From Treponema bryantii (GTDB lineage: Bacteria; Spirochaetota; Spirochaetia; Treponematales; Treponemataceae), in assembly GCF_036492245.1 (NCBI RefSeq), contig NZ_AP025286.1, positions 1,054,001 to 1,118,000 of the forward strand: a stretch of DNA of 64,000 nt. Reading direction: 5' to 3'. The notes beneath the pieces are model-generated. The model saw only the letters and a program-made list of their open reading frames with translations, did no database searches and was not told the DNA's origin. How positions within the stretch are numbered: the first letter of the stretch is position 1; the number at the start of each line of letters is the position of its first letter. Below, piece by piece: positions 49,268-58,892 of this stretch. Both the position numbers and the translations under genes were made by a program.

Positions 49268-49888
49268 ATGCAGGAATTACGATCTACAGATATTTTGGAT
49301 AAAGAGATTCAGGCGGATGCGCGCAAGAAAGCAGAGCGTATGCTCCAGAAGGCCGACCGCGACTGTGAAACTCTTATAGCATCTGTTGAAGCTGATATTC
49401 AGAAAGCAGCAGACGAGAAAAAAGCTTTCTTCAATAATAAGCTTAATTCTTTTGAGACAGACAGAAAAGCTGTTGTTCCACTTGAAAAAGAACGTTTTAA
49501 GGTTTCTTTTATTCAGAATGCAATTATTCAGAATATCAATAAATATCTGGAAGGACTTTCAGAAGAAAAAAGACTTGAACTGGCTTCACGCAATTTTGAT
49601 TTTAAAACAGAACATAAGGTTAATGCTTATGTTTATGGATTTTCGCCTGATGCCGCAAAGAAGTTCCTTTCAAAAAAACTTGGAGATAAACTGCTTTCCT
49701 GCTCTGAAACTAAGTTCGGAGCTTTTGTACTTGAGGAAGATTTAGGCCTTTCAAAACCAGAAGGAATGATTCTTGAATCAGAAGATAAAAACTTCCGCCG
49801 CCGGCTTACAATAAATGAAGTAATTGAAAAGCTTCTTGATACTAACAGAGCAGAGCTTTCAACCACCTTGTTTGGAGGTGATTTATGA
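49268..49888 (+). CDS. atpE: V-type ATPase subunit E
   Basis: The 206-residue protein is the E subunit of the peripheral stalk. The N-terminal half is a helix ([22 protein letters not shown]) and the C-terminal half a mixed domain ([25 protein letters not shown]), which ends as in other E subunits. I chose the ATG at 49268, with GAGG five bases upstream inside subunit F; an earlier ATG at 49232 lies inside the preceding gene. It overlaps the subunit A start by four bases (ATGA). Confidence 0.9.
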   Translation: MQELRSTDILDKEIQADARKKAERMLQKADRDCETLIASVEADIQKAADEKKAFFNNKLNSFETDRKAVVPLEKERFKVSFIQNAIIQNINKYLEGLSEEKRLELASRNFDFKTEHKVNAYVYGFSPDAAKKFLSKKLGDKLLSCSETKFGAFVLEEDLGLSKPEGMILESEDKNFRRRLTINEVIEKLLDTNRAELSTTLFGGDL

Positions 49889-51642
49889 TAGAAGGAAAAA
49901 TTACCCGCATTTCAGGTCCTATCGTTTATGCAGAAGGACTCGACGGCTGCGGTCTTTACGACGTAGTTGATGTTGGTGAAAAAAAACTGATTGGTGAAAT
50001 CATCCGTCAGAATAAAGGAAATGCCACAATTCAGGTTTACGAGGAAGATACTGGTATGCACATCGGTGAAAAGGTTGTGTGTACACAGCGTCCTCTTTCT
50101 TTGCGCCTCGGACCTGGTGTTGTTGGAAATATTTATGATGGTATTCAGCGTCCTCTTCAGGCAATGTATGAACATTCCGGCGGATTCTTACTGCCAGGTG
50201 AACGCACTCAGCCTCTGGACGAAACTAAGGTATGGCATTTTGATGCCTGTGACGGTGTAGGTGAGGGAACTCCTATAAAACCTGGTATGGTGCTTGGAAC
50301 TGTAAAAGAAACTCAGTCCATCACAGAAAAAATTATGGTACCTCCAACTGTACGTGGCCGCTCACTTAAGATTTTTAAGGGAACAGGCGACTACACAGTA
50401 AACGACGTAATTGCCGTAACTGAACTTGATGAAGAGATTCAGCTTGCTCAGTACTGGCCGGTTCGTAAGCCTCGTCCATATTCGCAGAAACTGGGCGTAA
50501 CAGAACCTCTTATTACAGGTCAACGTGTAATCGACGTTTTCTTCCCGCTTTCTAAGGGGGGTACAGCTGCTATCCCTGGCGGCTTTGGAACTGGAAAAAC
50601 AATGACTCAGCACGCCGTTGCAAAATGGTGTGATGCAGACTTAATCGTATATATTGGTTGTGGTGAACGTGGTAACGAAATGACAGAAGTACTTACCGAG
50701 TTCCCTGAACTTATTGACCCGAGAACCGGACGCTCTATCATGGAGCGTACAATCCTTATTGCAAATACTTCGAACATGCCGGTTGCTGCGCGTGAAGTTT
50801 CTCTTTATTCGGGAATCACCCTTGCAGAATACTTCCGCGATATGGGTATGCACGTTGCAATCATGGCAGACTCAACATCCCGCTGGGCCGAAGCTCTTCG
50901 TGAACTTTCAGGTCGTATGGAAGAAATGCCTGCCGAAGAAGGATTCCCAGCCTACTTACCAACCCGTCTTGCTTCGTTCTATGAACGTGCCGGCCGTGTA
51001 ATCAGTCTTGAAGGACAGGAAGGTTCAGTATCAGTTATTGGTGCGGTTTCGCCTCCGGGTGGTGACTTCTCTGAGCCTGTTACTCAGCATACAAAACGCT
51101 TTATCCGTTGTTTCTGGGCTTTGGACCGCGAGCTTGCTAACTCACGTCATTATCCTGCTATCGGCTGGATTGATTCATACTCAGAATATGCTTCAGAAGT
51201 TCAGGACTGGTGGGAAGTTCATAATCCTCTCTGGGGAAGCCTGCGTCAGGAAGCTCTTGAGCTTTTGAAAAATGAAAACAGACTTCAGCAGATTGTCCGC
51301 CTTATTGGACCAGATGCACTGCCGGATGCAGAACGCCTTGTTTTGCGCGTAGCAGAAATGATAAAGAACGGCTTCCTTCAGCAGAATGCTTTTGATGATA
51401 TTGATAAGTACTGTTCAACAGATAAGCAGATTGCGATTCTTGAACTGATGATGGAATATTATAAGAGAGCTGCTGCCTGCATAAAAGCCGGTGCTCCTCT
51501 TACACAGGTTGTAGCTCTTCCAGTTTGTGATGAAATTGTCCGCATCAAAATGGTTTACAAAAACGAAGAAATGGACAAAATCAACGAAATCAAAACTCGT
51601 CTTGATTCGCAGATGAGTGAAGTTGAGCGAATGTATCGCTAG
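49885..51642 (+). CDS. atpA: V-type ATPase subunit A (catalytic)
   Basis: The 585-residue protein is the catalytic subunit. The Walker A motif GGFGTGKT lies at 232-239 with Lys238. [28 protein letters not shown] and [18 protein letters not shown] are V-type landmarks, and the 'non-homologous' insertion (about 110-200) is present, which separates it from F-type beta. It pairs with subunit B in a hexamer. A GGAGG lies just before the ATG inside subunit E. Confidence 0.98.
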   Translation: MIEGKITRISGPIVYAEGLDGCGLYDVVDVGEKKLIGEIIRQNKGNATIQVYEEDTGMHIGEKVVCTQRPLSLRLGPGVVGNIYDGIQRPLQAMYEHSGGFLLPGERTQPLDETKVWHFDACDGVGEGTPIKPGMVLGTVKETQSITEKIMVPPTVRGRSLKIFKGTGDYTVNDVIAVTELDEEIQLAQYWPVRKPRPYSQKLGVTEPLITGQRVIDVFFPLSKGGTAAIPGGFGTGKTMTQHAVAKWCDADLIVYIGCGERGNEMTEVLTEFPELIDPRTGRSIMERTILIANTSNMPVAAREVSLYSGITLAEYFRDMGMHVAIMADSTSRWAEALRELSGRMEEMPAEEGFPAYLPTRLASFYERAGRVISLEGQEGSVSVIGAVSPPGGDFSEPVTQHTKRFIRCFWALDRELANSRHYPAIGWIDSYSEYASEVQDWWEVHNPLWGSLRQEALELLKNENRLQQIVRLIGPDALPDAERLVLRVAEMIKNGFLQQNAFDDIDKYCSTDKQIAILELMMEYYKRAAACIKAGAPLTQVVALPVCDEIVRIKMVYKNEEMDKINEIKTRLDSQMSEVERMYR

Positions 51643-51655
51643 AGGAGGTGCGGAA

Positions 51656-53038
51656 ATGAAAGGTATTGAATATCGTGGTGTTACTTCTGTAGACGGACCA
51701 ATCGTTGTCCTCAAACGCACCGAAAATGTTTTTTATAATGAGACCGTTTGTGTACGCGACCGCCTCGGTGAAAAGCGTACAGGAAAGGTTGTCGATATTT
51801 CTGAAGAAGCAGTTGTAGTTCAGATCTTCGGAAGTACAACTGGTCTCGACCTCGATGAAGCAACTTTTGAGTTCCTTGACGAGCCACTTGAACTTCGTGT
51901 AGGTGAGGGACTTCTTGGCCGCGTTTTCAACGGACTTGGAAAACCGATCGACGGCTACCCGGAAATCATAAGCAGCGAAAAGCGCAATGTAAACGGAAAC
52001 CCAATGAATCCGTATGCGCGTATTTATCCAAGAGACTTTATTCAGACAGGTATTTCTTCAATTGATGGAATGAACTCTCTTGTTCGTGGACAGAAACTTC
52101 CAATCTTCTCTGGAAACGGTCTTCCTCATAACAAACTTGCTGCACAGATTATTCGTCAGGCAAAACTTCGTAACTCAGACGAAAAGTTCGTAATGGTTTT
52201 TGCCGGCATGGGTATTAAATATGACGTTGCAAAATTCTTCGTAGATACTTTTGAAGAGTCCGGAGTTCTCGCAAACGTAGTTATGTTCCAGAGCCTTGCC
52301 GACGCTCCTTCTATTGAACGTATTATTACTCCACGCTGTGCACTTACTGCTGCAGAATATCTTGCATTTGAAAAAGGAATGCACGTACTTGTTGTACTTA
52401 CAGATATGACAAACTACTGTGAGGCTCTTCGTGAAATCTCTACAACCCGTGGAGAAGTTCCTGGTCGTAAGGGTTACCCTGGATATCTTTATTCAGACCT
52501 TGCCGAACTCTACGAGCGCGCCGGCCGTGTAAAGGGTAGTGAAGGTTCAATCACACAGATTCCAATCCTCACAATGCCAAATGATGATATTTCTCATCCT
52601 ATTCCAGACCTTACAGGATACATTACCGAAGGTCAGATTGTACTTGGCCGTGAACTTTTCCAGGAAGGAATCTATCCTCCGGTTAGTGGTCTTCCAAGCC
52701 TCAGCCGTCTTATGAAAGACGGTATTGGCCCAGATATGACACGCGAAGATCATGCTAATGTTTCAAGCCAGCTCTTTGCTTCATATTCAAAGGTAAAGTC
52801 TATCCGTAACCTTGCAGCCATTATTGGTGAAGAGGAATTGAGCGAACTCGACCGTGCATACCTTCATTTTGGAAAACGCCTTGAAGAAGAGTTCTTTGCA
52901 CAGGGTGAATACGAAGACCGTACAATCGAACAGACTCTGGATATCGGCTGGAAGATCTTGAGTGAACTTCCACGCGAAGAACTCACCCGAATCAAGCCTG
53001 AGTTTATTGATAAGTATTTACCGAAGGACGCTGACTAG
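51656..53038 (+). CDS. atpB: V-type ATPase subunit B
   Basis: The 460-residue protein is the non-catalytic nucleotide-binding subunit: [19 protein letters not shown] replaces the Walker A, as expected for B, and [14 protein letters not shown] and [21 protein letters not shown] are conserved. I chose the ATG at 51656, which has AGGAGG upstream; an ATG at 51617 in the same frame lies in the end of subunit A. The stop overlaps the subunit D start (GTG) by one base. Confidence 0.97.
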   Translation: MKGIEYRGVTSVDGPIVVLKRTENVFYNETVCVRDRLGEKRTGKVVDISEEAVVVQIFGSTTGLDLDEATFEFLDEPLELRVGEGLLGRVFNGLGKPIDGYPEIISSEKRNVNGNPMNPYARIYPRDFIQTGISSIDGMNSLVRGQKLPIFSGNGLPHNKLAAQIIRQAKLRNSDEKFVMVFAGMGIKYDVAKFFVDTFEESGVLANVVMFQSLADAPSIERIITPRCALTAAEYLAFEKGMHVLVVLTDMTNYCEALREISTTRGEVPGRKGYPGYLYSDLAELYERAGRVKGSEGSITQIPILTMPNDDISHPIPDLTGYITEGQIVLGRELFQEGIYPPVSGLPSLSRLMKDGIGPDMTREDHANVSSQLFASYSKVKSIRNLAAIIGEEELSELDRAYLHFGKRLEEEFFAQGEYEDRTIEQTLDIGWKILSELPREELTRIKPEFIDKYLPKDAD

Positions 53039-53661
53039 TGGCACGCTTAAACATTGCACCAACAAAATCAAACCTTCTCATGATGAAAGAGCAGCTGGCG
53101 GTTTCTACCAACGGCTATGAGCTGCTCGAAGAAAAACGAGAAATCCTTGTTCGCGAACTTATGCATCTTGTAGAACGCGTAAAGCTTCTGGAAAAGGATA
53201 TTGATGAGGCGGTTGCAAAGGCTTATCCGGCTTTTAAGCGCATGCTTATGATTGACGGTGCAGATCAGATTGAACGTATTTCTCATGCAGTTCATTATGA
53301 TTTTGATTTTACGGAAAAGCGTGTAAATATCGGTGGTATGTCATTTCCGACTATCGATGTTATTATGCCGGAAAAGGAATTGTTCTATTCTTTTGTCGGT
53401 ACTGATGCAAATATGGATGCCACAATCAACAGTTTTTTTGAACTGCTGCTTCTGCTTACGCAAATGGCGTCGATAAGAACGATAGTCTGGCGACTTGCTG
53501 AAGAGGTTCGTAAAACTCAGCGCCGTGTAAATGCGCTTGATAAGATGATTATTCCGCAGGCGCGGGAGACTAAGGCTTATATTGAAAGTGCCCTTGAAGA
53601 GCGCGATCGCGAGAATGTCTTTGTTCTTAAGGCATTGAAGAAAAAAAATAGTAAGAATTAA
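53038..53661 (+). CDS. atpD: V-type ATPase subunit D (central shaft)
   Basis: The 207-residue protein is the long-helix shaft subunit D. It begins at GTG 53038 with MARLNIAPTKSNLLMMKEQL, the typical start, and later shows RRVNALDKMIIPQARETKAYIESALEERDRENVFVLKALK, the characteristic C-terminal helix (given here in words: the 'NALE..iIP...Ti.yI...LeE.eRe' pattern). It turns inside the A/B hexamer together with F. Start and previous stop overlap by one base, so translation is coupled. Confidence 0.93.
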   Translation: MARLNIAPTKSNLLMMKEQLAVSTNGYELLEEKREILVRELMHLVERVKLLEKDIDEAVAKAYPAFKRMLMIDGADQIERISHAVHYDFDFTEKRVNIGGMSFPTIDVIMPEKELFYSFVGTDANMDATINSFFELLLLLTQMASIRTIVWRLAEEVRKTQRRVNALDKMIIPQARETKAYIESALEERDRENVFVLKALKKKNSKN

Positions 53662-53684
53662 AAAGGTGTGGTAAAATAAAGCCA

Positions 53685-54182
53685 ATGGGAAAGTCTTTTT
53701 TCAAAAAAATGATTGTCGCTGTAAACGGCCACCGTTCATCGGTTCACTCATCGATGTACGCAATTATGATGGCCCGTACTTACAATATTTCCATAAAATT
53801 TATTTACGTAGTAGACACTGCTACTGTTAAGTATCTTTCCATGAATAAGTTCCTGGTTTCTGATGAGCGCTATGATTACGAAGAGCGTCTTAAGGAAGAT
53901 GGCGAACGTTATCTTGCTTATGCGCAGATGCTTGCCGGCTCTAAGGGATTAAAGTGTGAGACGGAGCTGCGGAGTGGTGGAGTTTTTACGGAAATTTTGC
54001 GCGCGGCAGATGAATATGAAGCTGACCTCATCATTCTTGGTGGAAACGAAAAAGACGAAAATCAGCATAATTTAAAAAGAAATGTACTTTCAACTGATCA
54101 GAATGAAGTTCTTGCTCATTCAAAAGTTCCTGTAATGATTATTCAGAAGCCTGATATTGAAAAAATCTTCAAAATATTCTAA
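53685..54182 (+). CDS. Universal stress protein-like protein
   Basis: The 165-residue protein has the UspA fold: MIVAVNGHRSSVHSSMYAIMMA at the start, IKFIYVVDTATVKYL as second strand and ADLIILGGNEKDE near the end, closing with SKVPVMIIQKP. The ATP loop of ATP-binding Usps, G-x2-G-x9-G-(S/T), is not present after LGG, so it may belong to the non-ATP-binding group. It starts 24 bases after subunit D and probably shares the ATPase transcript. No clear ribosome binding site, although GGTGTGG lies upstream. Confidence 0.82.
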   Translation: MGKSFFKKMIVAVNGHRSSVHSSMYAIMMARTYNISIKFIYVVDTATVKYLSMNKFLVSDERYDYEERLKEDGERYLAYAQMLAGSKGLKCETELRSGGVFTEILRAADEYEADLIILGGNEKDENQHNLKRNVLSTDQNEVLAHSKVPVMIIQKPDIEKIFKIF

Positions 54183-54191
54183 AAAATTGTA

Positions 54192-54944
54192 ATGAAAGAT
54201 TTTTACAAGATTCTAGGTGTACGCCACAACGCAACCCTTGCCGAAATTAAACGCTCTTATCGTGAAAAAGTAAAACTCCTGCATCCAGACCTTTCTGGTG
54301 ATCCTACACATCGTGATGAATTCAACGAAGTAGTGCAGGCTTACCGCGTTCTTTCAGATGTACGCCAGCGTTCAATTTTTGATGAATCTTTCTTTATTAA
54401 AATCAAACGTTCTTATAAAAACGCAGATACCTTTAATTACTATGACTGGCTCAAAGCCCGCGAAGATGAAGAAAGCCGTGCTAAATTGATTTTTTACACT
54501 CTCATGCATCAGAAGGAAGATGAAGCTGTAGCAGAGTTCAAACGTATGCAGATGAATCATGCTGATTTTTCCCTTAAGAAATGGTTTACACGTGAAGACT
54601 TTATGGATTACGGCTACATTCTTGCAGAAGAACTTGTAATCCGTGGTGAATACTACGATGCCATTATCCTTCTGGAACAGATTATTCAGATGGAATATTC
54701 CTACCAGTATTTCTATATATTCTTCCCGGAAGTAATTGAGTTTACACTCAACATCCTCAAACGAAACATTGATTGTGTAATTTCAGATGAGCTTGCACTG
54801 GATGTTTACGAACGCGCCTTAGACTTGAACTTAGGATCAAAGAATGACGCTTTCTTCCTGCGAAAAATGAGCGAAGAATACCGCCGTCTTGGAGATTTTA
54901 GTACTGCGGAGATTTGTTTAAGAGAATCTGAGAAATTATCATAA
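54192..54944 (+). CDS. DnaJ-domain protein
   Basis: The 250-residue protein has an N-terminal J domain (1-66): FYKILGVRHNATLAEIKRSYR, HPD at 31-33 and YRVLSDVRQRSIFDE. The HPD motif stimulates DnaK ATPase. The remaining 180 residues are helical and look like TPR-type repeats (YILAEELVIRGEYYDAIILLEQ, YRRLGDFSTAEICLRE), so it is a J-protein with a special partner and not DnaJ itself: no G/F region and no zinc fingers. It ends the V-ATPase transcript; a role in assembly or quality control of the complex is inferred from position only. Confidence 0.88.
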   Translation: MKDFYKILGVRHNATLAEIKRSYREKVKLLHPDLSGDPTHRDEFNEVVQAYRVLSDVRQRSIFDESFFIKIKRSYKNADTFNYYDWLKAREDEESRAKLIFYTLMHQKEDEAVAEFKRMQMNHADFSLKKWFTREDFMDYGYILAEELVIRGEYYDAIILLEQIIQMEYSYQYFYIFFPEVIEFTLNILKRNIDCVISDELALDVYERALDLNLGSKNDAFFLRKMSEEYRRLGDFSTAEICLRESEKLS

Positions 54945-54945
54945 T

Positions 54946-55043
54946 AGAATTTCTCACAGAGATCACAGAGCACACGGAGTTTTATTTTTTTTTATATAAA
55001 TTACTCTGTGTCCTCCGTGCTCTCTGTGAGAGATTCTTTTTTT
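54946..55043. terminator. Large inverted repeat and terminator after the V-ATPase operon
   Basis: The left arm begins AGAATTTCTCACAGAG (54946-54961) and the right arm ends CTCTGTGAGAGATTCT (55022-55037); further parts (CACGGAG and CTCCGTG) also pair. Eight T follow, so it can terminate the operon. The ACAGAGATCACAGAG/CTCCGTGCTCTCTGTG text is a known type of dispersed repeat in other bacteria. Confidence 0.8.
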
Positions 55044-55105
55044 TGTAAGATATAACTAACATAAAAGTATAGCCATAATTTATTTAAAGTGTTATTATAA
55101 TATTT

Positions 55106-55864
55106 ATGATACAACTTAAAACACCAGAACAAATCGCCGGCATCCGTAAGGTATGTCACATTACAGCAGACATGTTCAATGAACTCATTCCAATGGTAAA
55201 AGCTGGAATGTCTACAAAACAGGTTGATGACCTGTTCAAAGATTATATGCTTTCACACGGTGGAAAGCCTGCCTGGTGGCGTGAAGATTTTCCTGGCGCT
55301 ACCTGTATCAGTATAAATAATGAGGTTATCCACGGAGTTCCTTCAAAGAAGCACATCATTAAAGACGGTGACCTTGTAAGTATTGATGTTGGAATTGATA
55401 TGGACGGCTACATCAGCGATACAACTCACTCACTTCTGATTGGAAACGTAAATCCTAAAGTTAAAAAGCTTCAGCAGGTTACAGAAGAATGCCTTCGCGC
55501 AGGAATTGCAGCATGTGTAGTTGGTAACCGCATCAGCGACATTGCAAATGCAGTTTACGAAATTGCAGACCGCAACGGCTATGGTGTAGTTTATGATTTC
55601 TGTGGTCATGGAGTAGGGCTTGATGTTCATGAAGATCCAAGTGTTCCTAACTGTCCTTTCCATGGTGCTAATCCAAGAATTAAGCCGGGAATGGTACTTG
55701 CAATTGAACCAATGATTAACCTTGGAGTTCCTGATGTTGAACAGGGTGATGATGGCTGGACAATTTATACAGCAGACGGAAAGGTAAGCTGTCACGAAGA
55801 ACATACAGTTGCAGTATTCGAAGACCACACTGAAGTTCTCACTGCACTGGATTACAAGAACTAA
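55106..55864 (+). CDS. map: Methionine aminopeptidase, type I
   Basis: This 252-residue enzyme removes the N-terminal Met from new proteins. The five metal ligands are all present: Asp94, Asp105, His168, Glu201 and Glu232, in SIDVGIDMDGYISDTTHS, CGHGVG, AIEPMI and EEHTVAV. The length is typical for type Ia. No Shine-Dalgarno sequence precedes the ATG; a TATTAT/TATAAT-like stretch ends only 4-7 bases before it, so the message may be leaderless, but no good -35 box is seen. It lies between two terminator-like structures and is a single gene. Confidence 0.97.
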   Translation: MIQLKTPEQIAGIRKVCHITADMFNELIPMVKAGMSTKQVDDLFKDYMLSHGGKPAWWREDFPGATCISINNEVIHGVPSKKHIIKDGDLVSIDVGIDMDGYISDTTHSLLIGNVNPKVKKLQQVTEECLRAGIAACVVGNRISDIANAVYEIADRNGYGVVYDFCGHGVGLDVHEDPSVPNCPFHGANPRIKPGMVLAIEPMINLGVPDVEQGDDGWTIYTADGKVSCHEEHTVAVFEDHTEVLTALDYKN

Positions 55865-55921
55865 CACAATCCGTCAAAAATAAGAAAACATTTATGTTAC
55901 CTTTTCTCAAAATTTTCGTTA

Positions 55922-55939
55922 TATTTAACGTAAGCGCTT
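55922..55939 (+). promoter_or_regulatory. Upstream motif of htrA, shared with the ABC exporter
   Basis: TATTTAACGTAAGCGCTT matches the 18-mer at 479-496 at 16 positions. It overlaps a TATATT (55920-55925) that, with a weak TTACCT (55897-55902), could be the htrA promoter. The AAGCGCTT centre is a palindrome. Confidence 0.4.
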
Positions 55940-55974
55940 TTAAAGATAATTGAAACTTTGAGGAGATAAAATAA

Positions 55975-57423
55975 ATGAAAAAAATTACAAAGGTATTGGC
56001 AGCTGCCTCAATGCTGCTTCTTCTTACCACATCACTTTTTGCAGATCCTCCAAAAAGACCAGGAGATCCGTCTATAAGTGTTATTGAAGCTTTACAAAAT
56101 TCTTTCCGTTCAATAAGTAACGCAATGCTTCCGGCAGTTGTAGAAGTTGATGTTACTGAAACAAAGACTTATACAGATCCGTTTGGCGGAATGTCAAATC
56201 CATTTGAATTCTTCTTTGGAAATCCAAGAGAAAAAAATGGTGATGATAATGAAAAGAAAAATCAGCGTGAGTATGAATCAAAAGGTCTCGGTTCCGGTGT
56301 AATCGTAAGAAAAACCGGAAATACTTTCTATGTACTTACAAATAATCACGTAGCTGGTTCTGCTACAAAAATCAGTATTAAACTTAATGATGGCCGTGAG
56401 TTCGAAGGAAAGCTCGTAGGTGCAGACAGTCGTATCGATGTTGCACTTGTTTCTTTTGAATCAAAGGACAGTTCAATTCCTGTTGCAAAGCTTGGTGATT
56501 CAGATAAGGTTCAGCCAGGTGATATCTGTATGGCATTTGGTGCACCTCTTGGATACAGCCAGTCTGTTACACAGGGTATTGTAAGTGCTGTTGGTCGTTC
56601 AGAAAGCCATATGTCTGCAATCAGTGATTATATTCAGACAGATGCAGCAATTAACCAGGGTAACTCTGGTGGTCCACTTGTAAACATTTATGGTGAAGTA
56701 ATTGGTATCAATACATGGATTGCTTCTTCTTCTGGTGGTTCAGTAGGTCTTGGTTTTGCTATTCCAATCAACAATCTTAAGAGTGCAATTGATTCTTTCA
56801 TCAAGAAGGGTAAGGTTGTTTATGGCTGGGTAGGTGTTTCACTTCTTGATATACCTGTTGAATACAAAGATGAACTTGGTGTAAATGGAATCGAAGGTGC
56901 TTTTGCTGCCGAAGTATTCTCTAATTCTCCAGCCTTCAAGGGCGGAATTAAACCAGGTGATTTCATTACAGAAGTAAATGGTAAGAAAGTAAAGACAACT
57001 AATCAGCTTGTTCGCGATATTGGAAGTCTTGAAGCAGGTGCAACTGCAAACTTTACTGTTATCCGTGGTGGTAAAAAGGTTTCAGATATCATCGTGAAGA
57101 TTGAAGAGCGTGCAAACGAGAACGATATCAATAACAGTAAGATGTGGCCAGGTTTTGTTGCTAGTCCTCTTACAGATAAAGCCCGTGATCAGCTCAAGAT
57201 TGACGATAAGAAAGTTAAGGGTGTAATTGCAACTAATGTAGAAGAAAAATCTCCTGCAGCAAGCCTCCGTATCCAGAACGGTGATGTAATTACAGCTGTA
57301 AACGGCAAAAAGGTTACGAACCTTGCCGAATTCTACGAAGAACTCGCTGCTGCCCAGAAGTCTGTAAACTTCGATATTTATTCAAACGGCGGTACAATTA
57401 CCACTGGAACTTACAGATTCTAA
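55975..57423 (+). CDS. HtrA/DegP-type periplasmic serine protease
   Basis: The 482-residue protein has a signal peptide cut near LFA-DP (about 24), a trypsin-like domain and two PDZ domains. The catalytic triad is His125 (TNNHVAG), Asp155 (RIDVALV) and Ser231 (GNSGGPL). PDZ1 begins near 280 (YGWVGVSLLD), and PDZ2 ends with AASLRIQNGDVITAVNGKKV near 435. HtrA proteases degrade damaged exported proteins. The LA loop (about 78-104, GNPREKNGDDNEKKNQRE) is long and charged. GAGGAG precedes the ATG. It is a single-gene unit ending at a terminator shared with creD. Confidence 0.95.
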   Translation: MKKITKVLAAASMLLLLTTSLFADPPKRPGDPSISVIEALQNSFRSISNAMLPAVVEVDVTETKTYTDPFGGMSNPFEFFFGNPREKNGDDNEKKNQREYESKGLGSGVIVRKTGNTFYVLTNNHVAGSATKISIKLNDGREFEGKLVGADSRIDVALVSFESKDSSIPVAKLGDSDKVQPGDICMAFGAPLGYSQSVTQGIVSAVGRSESHMSAISDYIQTDAAINQGNSGGPLVNIYGEVIGINTWIASSSGGSVGLGFAIPINNLKSAIDSFIKKGKVVYGWVGVSLLDIPVEYKDELGVNGIEGAFAAEVFSNSPAFKGGIKPGDFITEVNGKKVKTTNQLVRDIGSLEAGATANFTVIRGGKKVSDIIVKIEERANENDINNSKMWPGFVASPLTDKARDQLKIDDKKVKGVIATNVEEKSPAASLRIQNGDVITAVNGKKVTNLAEFYEELAAAQKSVNFDIYSNGGTITTGTYRF

Positions 57424-57429
57424 AATCTG

Positions 57430-57460
57430 AAAAAGGCGTTGCTTTGCAACGCCTTTTTTT
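57430..57460. terminator. Bidirectional terminator between htrA and the CreD gene
   Basis: AAAAGGCGTTGC (57431-57442) pairs with GCAACGCCTTTT (57446-57457), followed by T on the right and preceded by A on the left, so it can serve both convergent genes. Confidence 0.92.
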
Positions 57461-58805
57461 AATTTTCAGTCTTTTTATTTTTCAAATTATACCAGTCAAT
57501 TTTTCTTGTAAGGAACATAAGTGCAGCTACAACTGCGAATGCAAAGAATGCTCCAAACAGCAGTGCGTAATCTTCCGAACGAAGTGAAAAGAAAAGATAT
57601 GAATACAGCACTGTAAACATAGCCATCATAATTCCGCCAAGTCCAAAACGTTTTGTTACAGAAGATATATAAAGCGAAACTGTAAGACCTGCAGTAACAG
57701 CACCAATTAAATATCCCGCACCAAAAGGGATATGTTCAGAAAGGGCCAGCAAAATCAAGAAGAATAAAACACATGCTGCACCTGAAAGCAGATAATGTAC
57801 AGGATGTAATGTAATCTTTGCAAAAATCTCAAAAAGGAAGAGTACAAGGAAAGGAACAATAATGAACAGAAATCCATATTTTGTTGCTCGGTGCAGCTTC
57901 TGATAAAGATTTACTGGTTCAATAAAAGAGAAGCCTATTGTCTGAGTGGTTTTATCAGAGCCAAAAGGAATGCCCCACTGTGCAGTAAAGCCAGTATCTG
58001 TAATTTCGTGTTTATCCGGAAGGTAAGAAAATCCTGTAAAGCCCGGAGAAGTCCAGTCACATGCAAGATTCAGTTTTGTCTGCTTAGAAGAAATTCCGTA
58101 AGTAAATTGTTCTGCACCTCTTAATCCAATATTGGTCTTTAAGATTAGTTTTTTCGAATCATAATTTATCTTTGTACCAATACCGATTTTTCCATCAATA
58201 GTAAATAAATCAGAATTAAAATCTTTTTCATTTATTTTGAATACGGGATTATTTAATACAGAAGAGTTTAATAGCTGCATGTATAAAACTGCTTCATCTT
58301 TTTTGTATGAAATGCCGTCATTTTCTATCAGTTCTTTAGGATCAAACACTGCATATATAGAAGCATTACCTGTGTATATTGGAGTTGAATATATTCCAAG
58401 ATAGCGTGCTTCTGAATCAAGTTTTGCTTCAATACTTACAGAATCTGAAGCGATAATATGCCAGCCTTCTTCTGCAATTTTCTTTTCTTTGAATTGCTTA
58501 CCATCTCTGTAAACAAATTCTTCTATAGTTCTTGTGAATGGAATAGCAATATAAGGCCCCTTAAAATACAGATTTGAACCGGCGGATTCAGAAATCTGAG
58601 ACTTGGCATTTTTATAAGTGTATTCTCGGTCAGAAAGTTGGCCCTTAATAAAGCCAAGTCCTATTAAAAGGGCAATAATAATCAGAGAAATGAAAATCAG
58701 CTTAAAGCCGATTCCTCCAAAGATTTTGCGTTTTTGTTTTTCATCACTTTTAGGCAACGCTGCTATCTGGTGATTCTGATTAAGTTTTTGATTCTGGTTT
58801 TCCAT
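57459..58805 (-). CDS. creD: CreD-like inner membrane protein
   Basis: The 448-residue protein has one N-terminal helix (about 30-52), a large periplasmic domain (about 55-305) and five or six helices at the end. YKGPYIAIPF-type text (here LYFKGPYIAIPFT), FDPKEL and FSFIEPVNLYQKLHRATKYGFLFI are CreD landmarks, and ITLHPVHYLLSGAACVLFFLILLALSEH is the signature of its membrane part. In E. coli creD is induced by CreBC and affects the cell envelope; the exact function is unresolved. It follows the sensor kinase by 87 bases in the same direction, as in creBCD. Confidence 0.9.
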   Translation of the reverse strand: MENQNQKLNQNHQIAALPKSDEKQKRKIFGGIGFKLIFISLIIIALLIGLGFIKGQLSDREYTYKNAKSQISESAGSNLYFKGPYIAIPFTRTIEEFVYRDGKQFKEKKIAEEGWHIIASDSVSIEAKLDSEARYLGIYSTPIYTGNASIYAVFDPKELIENDGISYKKDEAVLYMQLLNSSVLNNPVFKINEKDFNSDLFTIDGKIGIGTKINYDSKKLILKTNIGLRGAEQFTYGISSKQTKLNLACDWTSPGFTGFSYLPDKHEITDTGFTAQWGIPFGSDKTTQTIGFSFIEPVNLYQKLHRATKYGFLFIIVPFLVLFLFEIFAKITLHPVHYLLSGAACVLFFLILLALSEHIPFGAGYLIGAVTAGLTVSLYISSVTKRFGLGGIMMAMFTVLYSYLFFSLRSEDYALLFGAFFAFAVVAALMFLTRKIDWYNLKNKKTEN

Positions 58806-58892
58806 AATAATCTCCTTGTAAGACCTCTTAAGGTCTTTGTTTTATGAGAAAATCATAGAAAACAATTGTGTCAGAATTATGGCAAAAATGTG

